Origin: an uncultured Altererythrobacter sp. | GTDB taxonomy: Bacteria; Pseudomonadota; Alphaproteobacteria; Sphingomonadales; Sphingomonadaceae | Assembly (NCBI GenBank): GCA_938009055.1 | Contig: CALLIO010000073.1 | Span: 1 to 6,548 of the forward strand | DNA length: 6,548 bases | Reading direction: 5' to 3' | Shown here: piece by piece, positions 1 to 6,548 of the stretch | Numbering within the stretch: position 1 is the first letter of the stretch | Layout of the letters: every line of letters starts with the position of its first letter | The notes under the pieces: model-generated | What the model was told of the DNA's origin: nothing | Databases searched by the model: none | The model's input: the letters and a program-made list of their open reading frames with translations, nothing else | Program-made: the position numbers and the translations under genes

Positions 1-54
1 CAAGCCGCAGCAGCGCGTGCCCAAGCGCGGTTTGGCGGAAAGGCTGTTCACTAA
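1..54 (+). CDS. C-terminal end of an unidentified upstream tail-module gene (partial)
   Basis: The frame beginning at base 1 reads 17 codons (QAAAARAQARFGGKAVH) and stops at TAA 52-54, whose last base is the A of the next gene's ATG. The one-base TAATG overlap is the same junction type used between later genes here, which is the main reason to prefer this frame. The other two forward frames are also open at the window edge: one stops at 68-70, the other runs into the tape measure frame. The fragment is Ala/Arg rich and too short to identify. In siphovirus tail modules the gene just before the tape measure usually encodes a tail assembly chaperone, so that is the contextual guess only. Confidence 0.55.
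   Translation, partial: QAAAARAQARFGGKAVH
37..43 (+). promoter_or_regulatory. Ribosome binding site of the tape measure gene
   Basis: GGAAAGG lies 10 bases before the ATG at 54 and is a good purine-rich match to the 16S anti-Shine-Dalgarno. The tape measure frame is open upstream to the window edge, so this site is what fixes the start at 54. Confidence 0.6.
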
Positions 55-2969
55 TGCCCACAACAGTTGACAGCGTTGTCGTTGAGCTTGAGGCCCGCGT
101 TGCCGGTTTCGAGGCTGACCTTCGCCGCGCGCAGCGCACCGCAAACACAGCGCTTGGCCGCACCGATAACGCCATCATTCGCACCGAACGCCAGATGCGG
201 CAATCGTCGAACGCGATTCAGGGCACGCTTCGCAATCTGGCGGGCGTGTTTGCCACGGCGTTCACAGGACGCGAGCTGCTCAATCTGATTGATGGGTTTA
301 CGCAGTTTCAGAACGCCTTGCGCGTTGCTGGACTTGAGGGCGAGAACCTTGCGAATGTGCAGGCGCGACTGTCTGCAATTGGTGCTGAAAACGGCGCTTC
401 GATTAATGCGCTGTCGAACCTCTATAGCAATGCTGCGCAATCGGGCCGCGACCTTGGCGTATCGCAAGAGCAAATCCTTGAGATCACCGAGCGCACCGCA
501 CAAGCGTTGCGCGTTACGGGCGTTTCAAGCGCACAGGCATCGGGCGCGATACTCGGTCTAACGCAGGCATTCGCCGCTGGCACTGTTCGCGCTGAAGAGT
601 TCAACCAAATCAATGAAGGCGGTTTGCGGCCATTGCTGCAAGCGGCTGCGGCCTCTGAGCAATTCGGCGGTTCGGTCGGCCAATTGCGCAACGCGATTGT
701 TGAGGGTGAGATTTCCTCGCGTCAATTTTTTGACCTCATCATTGCCGGTTCTGCGCAGCTCGAAGGGCAGGCAACGCAGGCGACGCTAACACTTTCGGGC
801 GCGTTTCAGACCTTGCGCGACCAACTCACCCTATACGTTGGCGAGGCCTCACAAACATCGGGCGCAACAGCCACTCTGTCCGCTGCGATTGAAGGGCTGG
901 CGAACAACCTGGACACGATCATCCCCGCGCTGGCTGTTATCGCTACGGCTATGGGCGGGCGTTATGTCGCGGGCGCACTGGCCGCGTCCACAGCAACCCG
1001 TGCGCTTACCGCTCACATGGCCATCGCCACAACAAGCATGGCTGGTGCGGGCTTGGCTGCAAGGTCTGCGGGCGCGGCTATGCTCGGCGCATTCGGCGGG
1101 CCGGTTGGCTTGGCGATCACGGGTGTCGCGCTAGGCCTCACTGTCCTCGCAGGCAATGCCGCAGAAGCCGAAGCGCGCATTGCCGACCTTGAGGAATCCA
1201 CAGAAAGCCTTACCGCCCAAGCCGATCGCTTGCGTTCAGAGCTTGAAGGTGCGGGCGTTGCTGTCGATGATCTAGGCGACCGCGCAAACGATACCACAGG
1301 CGACATCAACCAGATGTCTGCCTCTATGCGCGAGGCGACCCAGCGCGCCGCTGAATTAGCGCGACAGATTGGCGACACAGCACTGGCCGAGGCGCAGGCC
1401 TCGGTTATCAGCGCTCAAGCGCGTGTCGCGGATGCGCAGGTGGGCGCACAGCAAAGAAGCCTCTTGCTTAGCAATCCTGAATTTGGCGGCGTTCCCGGCC
1501 AATTCAGCGTCGCAGATGATCGCGAGCTGCAAGCAGCGAACGCAAACCTTGAGGCTTCCCGCGAGCTGGTGCGGCTTGCTGCGTTGCGCCGCGCAGAAAA
1601 TGCAGATCGCTTCAACAATGGCCGCAGGGATTTCATCGGCGATGGAGCGCCGGCCAATGCAGCGCCTACCGCCCCTATCGCCGCAGCGACGGGTGGGCGA
1701 GGGCGAGCGTCCGGTGCGGGGCGTGCCGCTGCTGGCCCCTCAGGGCCATCGCGGGCGGAATTGGACGCTCGGGCAACGCAAGAGCAGGCGCGCCTAGATG
1801 ACGAAATTCTGCGGGCCAAAATCGCGCTGGCCAACAATATTGACGATCGCGCCGACCTAGAGCTTGAGTTGCTCGACAATGAAGCCGCCGCGCGGCGCGC
1901 CGAGATTGAAGGCAATACCGACCTAACCGCCGACCAGCGAGCGGCGCAACTTGCCATCATTGATGAGCTTTTCGGTGTTGCTGAGGAATACAATGCGCAA
2001 CAGGGCATCGTTGTCCGCGAAAACCAAGGGTTGCTGCGTCAAGAGGTTCTGCGCAACCGCATCGCCGAAACCCAACGCGAGCAGCAATCGCTTCAAGATG
2101 AAATCACGCGCGGCCAGCGCCAACAGCTTGAAAACGAGCTCGACCGCGCGGTTACGCTAGAAGATCGCCGCCGCTTGCAGCTTGAGATTATCGACCTTGA
2201 GTTCCAGCAGAAAGAGGCCGCCCTACAGGCTTTGCTTGACCTTCAAGACCTCAGCGATATTCGCCGCCAAGAGATTGAGGTGGCGCTTGAGAACCTGCGG
2301 CTTGAGAGGCGCGGGCAAGAGCAGCGCGCCAATCGCGATACGGAATCCCCATTTGAGGAATTCCAGCGCGAACTAAACGAAAGCCTGCTTAGGGTTGATG
2401 AGCAAGTCGAAGCGATTGCCGTCGGCGCGCTTGATGACCTTTCTAGCGGGCTTGCTGATGCTCTGGTCGCTGGCGAAAGTCTTGGCGATGTGTTTGAGGA
2501 CGCGGGCAAGCGCGCTTTGTCGGCGCTGCTTGAGCTTACATTCCAGTTGCTTGTTATCAGGCCGCTGGTGGAGAGTTTGCAGGAGGCCTTCAGCGAGGGC
2601 GGCGGCGGAGTCGGCGGATTCATCTCCGGCCTATTCGGCGGCGGGCGTCAAACTGGCGGGCCTGTTACCGCTGGCCGCCTCTATCAAGTGAATGAAGGCG
2701 CCGGACAGGGCGTCGAGCTATTCCAGCCATCGACAAGCGGCTCGATCATCCCGCTTGGTCAAGTTCCTGAATTTACGCAGCAAGCGCCAGCGGCATCGAG
2801 CGAGCCCGCCGTCATTCGCCTTACCGTTGCAGAGGGCGCAGCATTTGAGCCGCGCGTCGAGGCCATATCGGGCCGCGTGTCCGTTGAGACTGTGCGCGAT
2901 TCCGCGCCACAGATTGTCTCGCGCAGCGTTGATGAAACCCTGCGCGTAAGCAGGCGGAGGCGCACTTAA
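54..2969 (+). CDS. Phage tail tape measure protein
   Basis: A 971-residue protein that should act as the scaffold and ruler for tail tube assembly and may be ejected with the DNA at infection. Residues about 70-245 resemble the N-terminal tape measure domain (TMP_3 / Tape_meas_nterm), including a FTGRELLNLIDGF-type segment and a GTVRAEEFNQINEGG-like stretch. Residues about 288-367 are a long Ala/Gly-rich hydrophobic region, able to form membrane-spanning helices. Residues about 370-525 and 565-780 are charged, coiled-coil-like helices, separated by an Ala/Gly/Pro linker at about 530-565. The second helical block contains a diverged internal repeat. A glycine-rich patch at about 849-863 is followed by GGPVTAGRLYQVNEG and VELFQP, the C-terminal signature common in prophage tape measure proteins. 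The end is basic (SRRRRT). Recognition of the families is from memory, but the architecture and operon position agree. Start: ATG after GGAAAGG. The stop overlaps the next ATG by one base. Confidence 0.93.
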   Translation: MPTTVDSVVVELEARVAGFEADLRRAQRTANTALGRTDNAIIRTERQMRQSSNAIQGTLRNLAGVFATAFTGRELLNLIDGFTQFQNALRVAGLEGENLANVQARLSAIGAENGASINALSNLYSNAAQSGRDLGVSQEQILEITERTAQALRVTGVSSAQASGAILGLTQAFAAGTVRAEEFNQINEGGLRPLLQAAAASEQFGGSVGQLRNAIVEGEISSRQFFDLIIAGSAQLEGQATQATLTLSGAFQTLRDQLTLYVGEASQTSGATATLSAAIEGLANNLDTIIPALAVIATAMGGRYVAGALAASTATRALTAHMAIATTSMAGAGLAARSAGAAMLGAFGGPVGLAITGVALGLTVLAGNAAEAEARIADLEESTESLTAQADRLRSELEGAGVAVDDLGDRANDTTGDINQMSASMREATQRAAELARQIGDTALAEAQASVISAQARVADAQVGAQQRSLLLSNPEFGGVPGQFSVADDRELQAANANLEASRELVRLAALRRAENADRFNNGRRDFIGDGAPANAAPTAPIAAATGGRGRASGAGRAAAGPSGPSRAELDARATQEQARLDDEILRAKIALANNIDDRADLELELLDNEAAARRAEIEGNTDLTADQRAAQLAIIDELFGVAEEYNAQQGIVVRENQGLLRQEVLRNRIAETQREQQSLQDEITRGQRQQLENELDRAVTLEDRRRLQLEIIDLEFQQKEAALQALLDLQDLSDIRRQEIEVALENLRLERRGQEQRANRDTESPFEEFQRELNESLLRVDEQVEAIAVGALDDLSSGLADALVAGESLGDVFEDAGKRALSALLELTFQLLVIRPLVESLQEAFSEGGGGVGGFISGLFGGGRQTGGPVTAGRLYQVNEGAGQGVELFQPSTSGSIIPLGQVPEFTQQAPAASSEPAVIRLTVAEGAAFEPRVEAISGRVSVETVRDSAPQIVSRSVDETLRVSRRRRT
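1842..1910 (+). repeat. Tape measure internal repeat, copy 1
   Basis: Encodes residues 597-619, starting DDRADLELELLD. It aligns without gaps to residues 703-725 (EDRRRLQLEIID) with about 7 of 23 residues identical and the charged/hydrophobic pattern largely kept. The DNA also matches in blocks, such as GATCGC and AGCTTGAG. Similar helical units recur in other tape measure proteins, so repeat duplication is plausible, but low-complexity coiled coil could give the same result. Confidence 0.4.
2160..2228 (+). repeat. Tape measure internal repeat, copy 2
   Basis: Encodes residues 703-725, starting EDRRRLQLEIID, and sits 106 residues after copy 1. The similarity may continue weakly downstream, where both copies have an LTADQR / LSDIRR-like turn about 12-15 residues later. 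Confidence 0.4.
2956..2960 (+). promoter_or_regulatory. Ribosome binding site of the 202-aa minor tail gene
   Basis: GGAGG lies 8 bases before the ATG at 2969 and inside the last codons of the tape measure gene. It is the strongest Shine-Dalgarno match in the window and fixes the downstream start. Confidence 0.7.
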
Positions 2970-3577
2970 TGGCGGATCTAATCACAGTCCCAGATGACAG
3001 CCTGCTTGTCGATGTAAGCGTATTCCTGCTTGAGCCAGACCAAGTGAACCGCTCGGAATGGACGGGGAGGCGCAAAGTCACAGGCCTGCCTGGCCCTGAG
3101 CGCTGGGTTGGAAACGCGCGCCTTCGCCCGCGCTGGACAGAAAAGGCAAAGCGACCTTGGCGGGCGTTTGGCGCGATGCTTAGGGGGCAGCGCAACTTTT
3201 TCAATCTGCGCGTCCTTTGCTGCCAGCGCATCGGGCCAAATCCGACCGTAGCAGCGGGCGCGGGCAATGGCACGCAAATCCCGCTCACAGGCATGACGCC
3301 AAATTCCTATTTCCTGCAAGCAGGTCAATACATGACCGTTCCGCTGCCATCTGGCCACGCGCGCCTCGTAATGCTTACCGAGAACCTTGAGGTCGATGGG
3401 GCGGGTGAGGGAATTGCTCGGTTTGTTCCCGAATTAAACGAAATTCCAGACCTCGGCGTAGAGGTTGAAACCCGCGACCCATATTTACCCGTCAACAGCA
3501 CCGAGGCGCAATTTGGGTGGGAAAATGCGCGCGGCATGATGACGGGCACTTTATCGCTTGAAGAGCATCTCGAATGA
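2969..3577 (+). CDS. Minor tail protein, distal-tail-like family
   Basis: A 202-residue protein with no signal peptide or membrane segment. It resembles, from memory, a family encoded just after the tape measure gene in many alphaproteobacterial prophages. The family shows a WxGNARLRPRWT-like N-terminal block (here about residues 46-57), a central RAFGAMLRGQRNFFNL segment (about 65-80) matching the usual 'LRGRxGTF' motif, then a 'GTQIPLTGMTPN' / 'LQAGQYMTV' block (about 101-125) and an ARLVMLTE...VDGAGEGIARFVP block (about 131-156). Members are presumed structural parts of the distal tail or baseplate ring around the tube end; that role is inferred from position rather than shown by the sequence. 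It starts with a TAATG overlap and a strong GGAGG site, and ends in an ATGA overlap with the next gene. The two adjacent cysteines (RVLCCQ) are unusual for a phage structural protein. Its length rules out a full lambda gpM/gpL equivalence by eye. Confidence 0.75.
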   Translation: MADLITVPDDSLLVDVSVFLLEPDQVNRSEWTGRRKVTGLPGPERWVGNARLRPRWTEKAKRPWRAFGAMLRGQRNFFNLRVLCCQRIGPNPTVAAGAGNGTQIPLTGMTPNSYFLQAGQYMTVPLPSGHARLVMLTENLEVDGAGEGIARFVPELNEIPDLGVEVETRDPYLPVNSTEAQFGWENARGMMTGTLSLEEHLE

Positions 3578-4224
3578 GCCGCCCCGACGCCATAGCAGGC
3601 GCGGCGCTGGGCGAGGAAATCATCAGGCCGGTATATTTCGGCTTTCTCGATTTCCCGAATGAGCCGGTGCGGGCAAATACATCAGGCAAGACCTTAACGG
3701 TCACTGGCTCCGGTGATGCTGATTTAGACGGCTTTACCTTTGATGGATTGCCAGGCGACTTGGTTAGCGTGAGTCCTTTGCGCAATTCCGAGGGCGGTTC
3801 CGACACAGTGCAGGTTCAATTGTCGGCGGCGATCGACCTTGACAACGATATGCTCAACGAAATTGGCGACCGCTCTAACTGGCAAGGGCGGCTATTCCGC
3901 CTTTGGTGCATGGTTCGCGATAAAGACGGCGTGCAGCAGGGTGCAATCATTGAGCTTTACACCGGCTACATGATCGACCTCTCGATTGCTGCAACACCCG
4001 GCAACCAAATCCTTACGGTGGAGGTTGAGGGTTATATCGACGCCTTTGCGCCCGCATCCAACCGCTCCTACCTAGACCAAGCCGACTTCGATGCTGGCGA
4101 TCTATCTGCGCAGGCCGCGCTTGGCTCTGCGAACGGCACAAGCGGCAATACCATTGTCAACAATACTGGCTCCGGTGGCAGCGGCGATGGCCCTGACAGC
4201 CCAACAAACACATTTGCCTTCTGA
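3574..4224 (+). CDS. Minor tail / baseplate hub-associated protein
   Basis: A 216-residue protein matching, from memory, the family usually encoded between the distal-tail-like protein and a C40/DUF6950 protein. The N-terminal pattern is RPVYFGFLDF...EPVRANT (about 18-37), then LDGFTFDGLPGDLVSVSP (51-68), which corresponds to the family's 'WDGxTFxGxGDLxSISP' motif. The C-terminal half carries NWQGRLFRLWCMVRD (102-116), a GYMIDL strand (131-136) and SYLDQADFD (165-173), as seen in the same family. It is mostly beta-strand in character and likely sits in the tail tip next to the hub; this is inference. Residues about 180-216 form a Gly/Ser/Asn/Thr-rich, probably disordered tail ending NTFAF. 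The start overlaps the previous stop by four bases (ATGA), with only a weak GAAGAG at 3560-3565, so translational coupling is likely. A functional parallel to the DUF2163 protein of gene transfer agents is possible but unproven. Confidence 0.75.
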   Translation: MSRPDAIAGAALGEEIIRPVYFGFLDFPNEPVRANTSGKTLTVTGSGDADLDGFTFDGLPGDLVSVSPLRNSEGGSDTVQVQLSAAIDLDNDMLNEIGDRSNWQGRLFRLWCMVRDKDGVQQGAIIELYTGYMIDLSIAATPGNQILTVEVEGYIDAFAPASNRSYLDQADFDAGDLSAQAALGSANGTSGNTIVNNTGSGGSGDGPDSPTNTFAF

Positions 4225-4622
4225 TGCTTGAGCGGCTGCCAGATTGGGAATTCCGCCTCGCTGAATACCTGCGATGGGCGCGCAGGCAACCGTTCAGCTA
4301 CGGCACGTTCGATTGCGCGCTTTTTGCTGCCGGCGCTGTGAAGGCGACCACGGGTTACGATGGCGCTGCGGAATTTCGCGGGCATTATCGCACGATGGCC
4401 GGATCTGTTCGCGCGCTACGCAATATCGGCGCGGGCGATCTTGAGGCCACATTCGACAGCCACCTACCCGAGCGCCCCGCCGTGCAGGCCCGCTCAGGCG
4501 ACATCGTGTCGGATGGTGAAAATATCGGCGTTTGTAACGGGATACGTTCCTTCTTTGTAACCGACAATGGCATCGATGCGCGGCTAACCCGCGACATGAA
4601 AAAGGCCTGGTCAGTTGGGTAA
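4224..4622 (+). CDS. DUF6950-like (NlpC/P60-related) tail protein, probably lacking the catalytic histidine
   Basis: A 132-residue protein in the slot where siphoviruses encode a cell-wall peptidase of the NlpC/P60 (C40) type before the tail-tip gene. It has the N-terminal block PFSYGTFDCALFAAGAVKATTGYD (about 23-46) with the expected nucleophile-position Cys31 after Phe-Asp, then FRGHYRT (51-57), a GDIVS strand (92-96) and ENIGVCNG (99-106). In active NlpC/P60 enzymes the last block normally reads H-V-G-I; here an Asn (N100) stands in the His position. The only histidines are H54 and H80, neither at the canonical site. DUF6950 members, as I recall, share this layout, so a structural or assembly role is as likely as peptidoglycan cleavage. 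There is no signal peptide. It begins with a TGATG overlap and no clear Shine-Dalgarno, so it probably depends on ribosomes ending the previous gene. Its last 8 bases overlap the next gene. Confidence 0.78.
   Translation: MLERLPDWEFRLAEYLRWARRQPFSYGTFDCALFAAGAVKATTGYDGAAEFRGHYRTMAGSVRALRNIGAGDLEATFDSHLPERPAVQARSGDIVSDGENIGVCNGIRSFFVTDNGIDARLTRDMKKAWSVG
4599..4605 (+). promoter_or_regulatory. Weak ribosome binding site supporting the TTG start at 4615
   Basis: AAAAAGG ends 9 bases before the TTG at 4615. It is a weak match on its own, but the spacing is right and the gene also overlaps the preceding stop, so reinitiation can contribute. Confidence 0.35.
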
Positions 4623-6548
4623 GGTTGTAAGAACGGTTTTATCGGTGGTTGCTGTCGTGGCCACGGTGGCGGCGGCTGCGGTTAGTCTCGGCGCCTCGCT
4701 ACCATTGAGTGCGGCGGCGTTCTCCGCAATCGGACTTGGCGCGTCACTCGCCACAAGCCTTCTTTTCTCGCCATCACCCCCGCGCACATCGCAGGCAAGC
4801 AATGACCGTCTGAACGCGACGATCGATCCGCGCACGCCCCGCAAGATTGTTTACGGGCGAACGGCGATGGCGACCGATATTCGTGACCAAGAATTCACGG
4901 GAACCGACGACGAATTCTTTCACCGCTTTTTGGTTGTGGCGTCGCACCGCATCCAAGAGATCGAAACAATATACTTTGATGACGAGGTTGCTTGGACTGC
5001 GGCAGGCGGCGTGCAGGGTGACTTCTCCGGCTTTCTCACTGTCAACATAAGGACTGAGGGCAGTGCCGCCAATGCCATCAACATCAGCACACGCATGGGC
5101 AATACGCGGCGCTATACCGGCCTCGCATATGTTCATTTTCGCTACAAGCTAACCGGCAATTCCAGCTCGAATGACAGCCCGTTTGCTCAGGCGATCCCCA
5201 CGCGCGTCACTATTGTTGGCACTGGAATGCCGATTTACGACCCACGGCAAGACCCTGCATATGGCGGCGTAGGAACCCATGACATAACCGACCAAACCAC
5301 ATGGGGTTATGACGGCGACTTTGAGCGCAATCCGGCCTTGCAGCTGCTCAATTATTTCCTTGGTTATCGCATCAATGGGCGGCTTGCAGTCGGCAAGGGC
5401 ATTCCTGTCGATCGATTGGACATTCAGAGCTTCATTGATGCGGCAAATACTTGCGACGAGCCGATCGCATTGGTCGCGGGCGGCACAGAGCCAAGATACC
5501 GAACCGATGGCCTATTCTCCGAGGCCGATGATGTCTCCACGGTTCTCGACCAATTCAAGGCCTCGATGAATGCGGTTGTCGACGACTTCAATGGCCGTCT
5601 TACATTGCGCGTGCTATACAACGACCTAGCCACACCAATCGCCTCATTCACAGAGGATGATATTATCGCTGAGGTTAATTGGGATCCGGTCCCAGCCCTC
5701 AACGAGCAGTTCAATGTGGTGCGCGGGCAATATCCCGACCCAAGTTCGGGCTCGCTTTATCAATTAAATGCGTTTCCCGAGGTTAGTATACCGCCGGTGG
5801 ACGATATCGAGCGTGCGCAGTCGCTCACATATCAGCTCGTTCATTCGGCCAGCCAATGCCAGCGCCTTGCAATGCAAAGGTTGCAGCGAGCGCAATTCGC
5901 CGGTCGGCTGCGTTTCGATGGTCAGCGGACCTGGTGGCGTGTTCAGAAAAATGATGTGATCGAGCTCACCTTTTATCCGCTCGGCTTTGATCGCAAGCTT
6001 TTTCGCGTCCTGGCAATCGGGATGGACTTTGCTGGCCAAACGACAATCGAGCTCATCGAAGAGGATGAGGCGATTTACGCTTGGGACATGGACGAAAGCC
6101 CCGCTGTGATTCCAGCGCCCCCGACCATTTACAATCGCCCGAACAATCCGATCATTCAATCGATCGACGAGTCCAGCATGGACATCAAGGGCGGCACCAC
6201 ATTTAAGGCCCGCTTCAACTTTGACGGCACGCCCAAATCTGGGCAATTGCCGATCGAAGAGTTTTTCAAGCTCGAGCTTGGCGACGGCACAGATGTGACC
6301 AATGATGCGCTGTGGTCATACGCGCTTATCTCCGGCGCACTAACAGCCGTGATCAATGATGGCGGGGTGAATGGCAAGCTGTCTGTTTCGGACCTTAGTG
6401 CCGATTCCCGCATTCGCATCGCCGCATCATATCGCGGCATCACAAAGCGCATTGATGTGGACTTTGACCGCAGCGAGGACTCGACGCCCGTAAGCACAGG
6501 CGGGTCCGGCACAACCGGCTCTGACTCCTCGATTGATGACACCACAAA
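4615..6548 (+). CDS. Phage tail tip / host specificity protein, COG4733 (gpJ-like), 3' end beyond window
   Basis: Open for 644 codons with no stop to the window end. The start is taken as TTG 4615: an in-frame TGA lies at 4597-4599, the next plausible start is GTG 4645, and the first ATG is not reached until about 4867. TTG keeps an N-terminus MGKVVRTVLSVVAVV..., basic residues before a hydrophobic region spanning about residues 4-51 with two membrane-like helices, as is common in this family. Residues about 60-90 carry LNATIDPRTPRKIVYGRTA, an early beta domain. Residues about 239-285 (NPALQLLNYFLGYRINGRLAVGKGIPVDRLDIQSFIDAANTCDE, in part) match the lambda gpJ 'NPAxxLxDxL...IDxxxFxxAAxxCDE' pattern. 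A Phage-tail_3-like hub domain follows to about residue 490, ending TTIELIEEDEAIYAWD. After a Pro-rich hinge (about 497-507) comes another domain and then a Gly/Ser/Thr linker (about 626-640). It should form the tail tip hub, with receptor-binding parts probably beyond the window. It overlaps the previous gene by 8 bases. Confidence 0.88.
   Translation, partial: MGKVVRTVLSVVAVVATVAAAAVSLGASLPLSAAAFSAIGLGASLATSLLFSPSPPRTSQASNDRLNATIDPRTPRKIVYGRTAMATDIRDQEFTGTDDEFFHRFLVVASHRIQEIETIYFDDEVAWTAAGGVQGDFSGFLTVNIRTEGSAANAINISTRMGNTRRYTGLAYVHFRYKLTGNSSSNDSPFAQAIPTRVTIVGTGMPIYDPRQDPAYGGVGTHDITDQTTWGYDGDFERNPALQLLNYFLGYRINGRLAVGKGIPVDRLDIQSFIDAANTCDEPIALVAGGTEPRYRTDGLFSEADDVSTVLDQFKASMNAVVDDFNGRLTLRVLYNDLATPIASFTEDDIIAEVNWDPVPALNEQFNVVRGQYPDPSSGSLYQLNAFPEVSIPPVDDIERAQSLTYQLVHSASQCQRLAMQRLQRAQFAGRLRFDGQRTWWRVQKNDVIELTFYPLGFDRKLFRVLAIGMDFAGQTTIELIEEDEAIYAWDMDESPAVIPAPPTIYNRPNNPIIQSIDESSMDIKGGTTFKARFNFDGTPKSGQLPIEEFFKLELGDGTDVTNDALWSYALISGALTAVINDGGVNGKLSVSDLSADSRIRIAASYRGITKRIDVDFDRSEDSTPVSTGGSGTTGSDSSIDDTT

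Noticed and set aside
1..54. Possible frameshifted tail chaperone end feeding into the tape measure gene
   Set aside because: All three forward frames are open here, but only 50 bases are visible and there is no convincing slippery heptamer, so it cannot be tested in this window.
726..731. Run of six T in the tape measure gene as a possible programmed slip site
   Set aside because: It encodes Phe-Phe in frame, a shift would meet a stop almost at once, and the flanking protein is conserved tape measure sequence.
1415..2008. A 197-codon open frame on the minus strand inside the tape measure gene
   Set aside because: It is Ser/Arg/Ala-rich low complexity, the usual product of reading GC-rich coiled-coil coding sequence backwards, with no recognisable domain, and it is fully covered by a well-supported gene.
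5764..6246. A 160-codon minus-strand open frame opposite the tail-tip gene
   Set aside because: The plus-strand frame is open through the whole region and carries the gpJ-like patterns; the antisense product shows no family features.
54..6548. Gene transfer agent cluster
   Set aside because: The order (tape measure, two minor tail proteins, peptidase-like protein, hub) resembles a GTA, but the two minor tail proteins match the ordinary prophage families better than the DUF2460/DUF2163 pair, and the nearly full-length lambda-sized tape measure points to a normal siphovirus tail.
1..6548. CRISPR arrays, tRNAs, insertion sequences, attachment sites, terminators or defence genes
   Set aside because: There is no intergenic space to hold them, and I saw no spaced direct repeats, cloverleaf, transposase or terminator hairpin with a T run.

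Overview
This window looks like the tail-module segment of a siphovirus or siphovirus-type prophage. The host is probably an alphaproteobacterium, perhaps sphingomonad-like. That guess rests on the GC-rich coding style and on protein resemblances recalled from memory; no host gene is present to confirm it.

All coding sequence is on the + strand, and I see no intergenic gap longer than a few bases. Layout: (i) the last 17 codons and stop of an unidentified upstream gene (1-54); (ii) a 971-aa tape measure protein (54-2969); (iii) a 202-aa minor tail protein resembling a distal-tail family (2969-3577); (iv) a 216-aa tail protein of the type usually encoded next to it (3574-4224); (v) a 132-aa DUF6950-like/NlpC-P60-related tail protein (4224-4622); (vi) a large tail-tip/host-specificity protein of the COG4733 / Phage-tail_3 type, lambda gpJ-like in its middle part. 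It starts at a TTG at 4615 and is still open at the window end (644 codons visible).

The genes form one tightly packed transcription unit. Every junction overlaps: TAATG (1 nt), TAATG (1 nt), ATGA (4 nt), TGATG (1 nt) and TTGGGTAA (8 nt). I see no promoter, terminator, RNA gene, CRISPR array, mobile element or attachment site. The tape measure protein would set tail length. The 202-aa, 216-aa and 132-aa proteins would build or accompany the baseplate/tail tip, and the last protein would form the central hub and tip that contacts the host.

I found no convincing new system; this is a conventional tail operon. The points most worth a second look are the TTG-started tail-tip gene, the loss of the expected NlpC/P60 histidine in the 132-aa protein, a diverged internal repeat in the tape measure protein, and an apparent shortage of GANTC sites.
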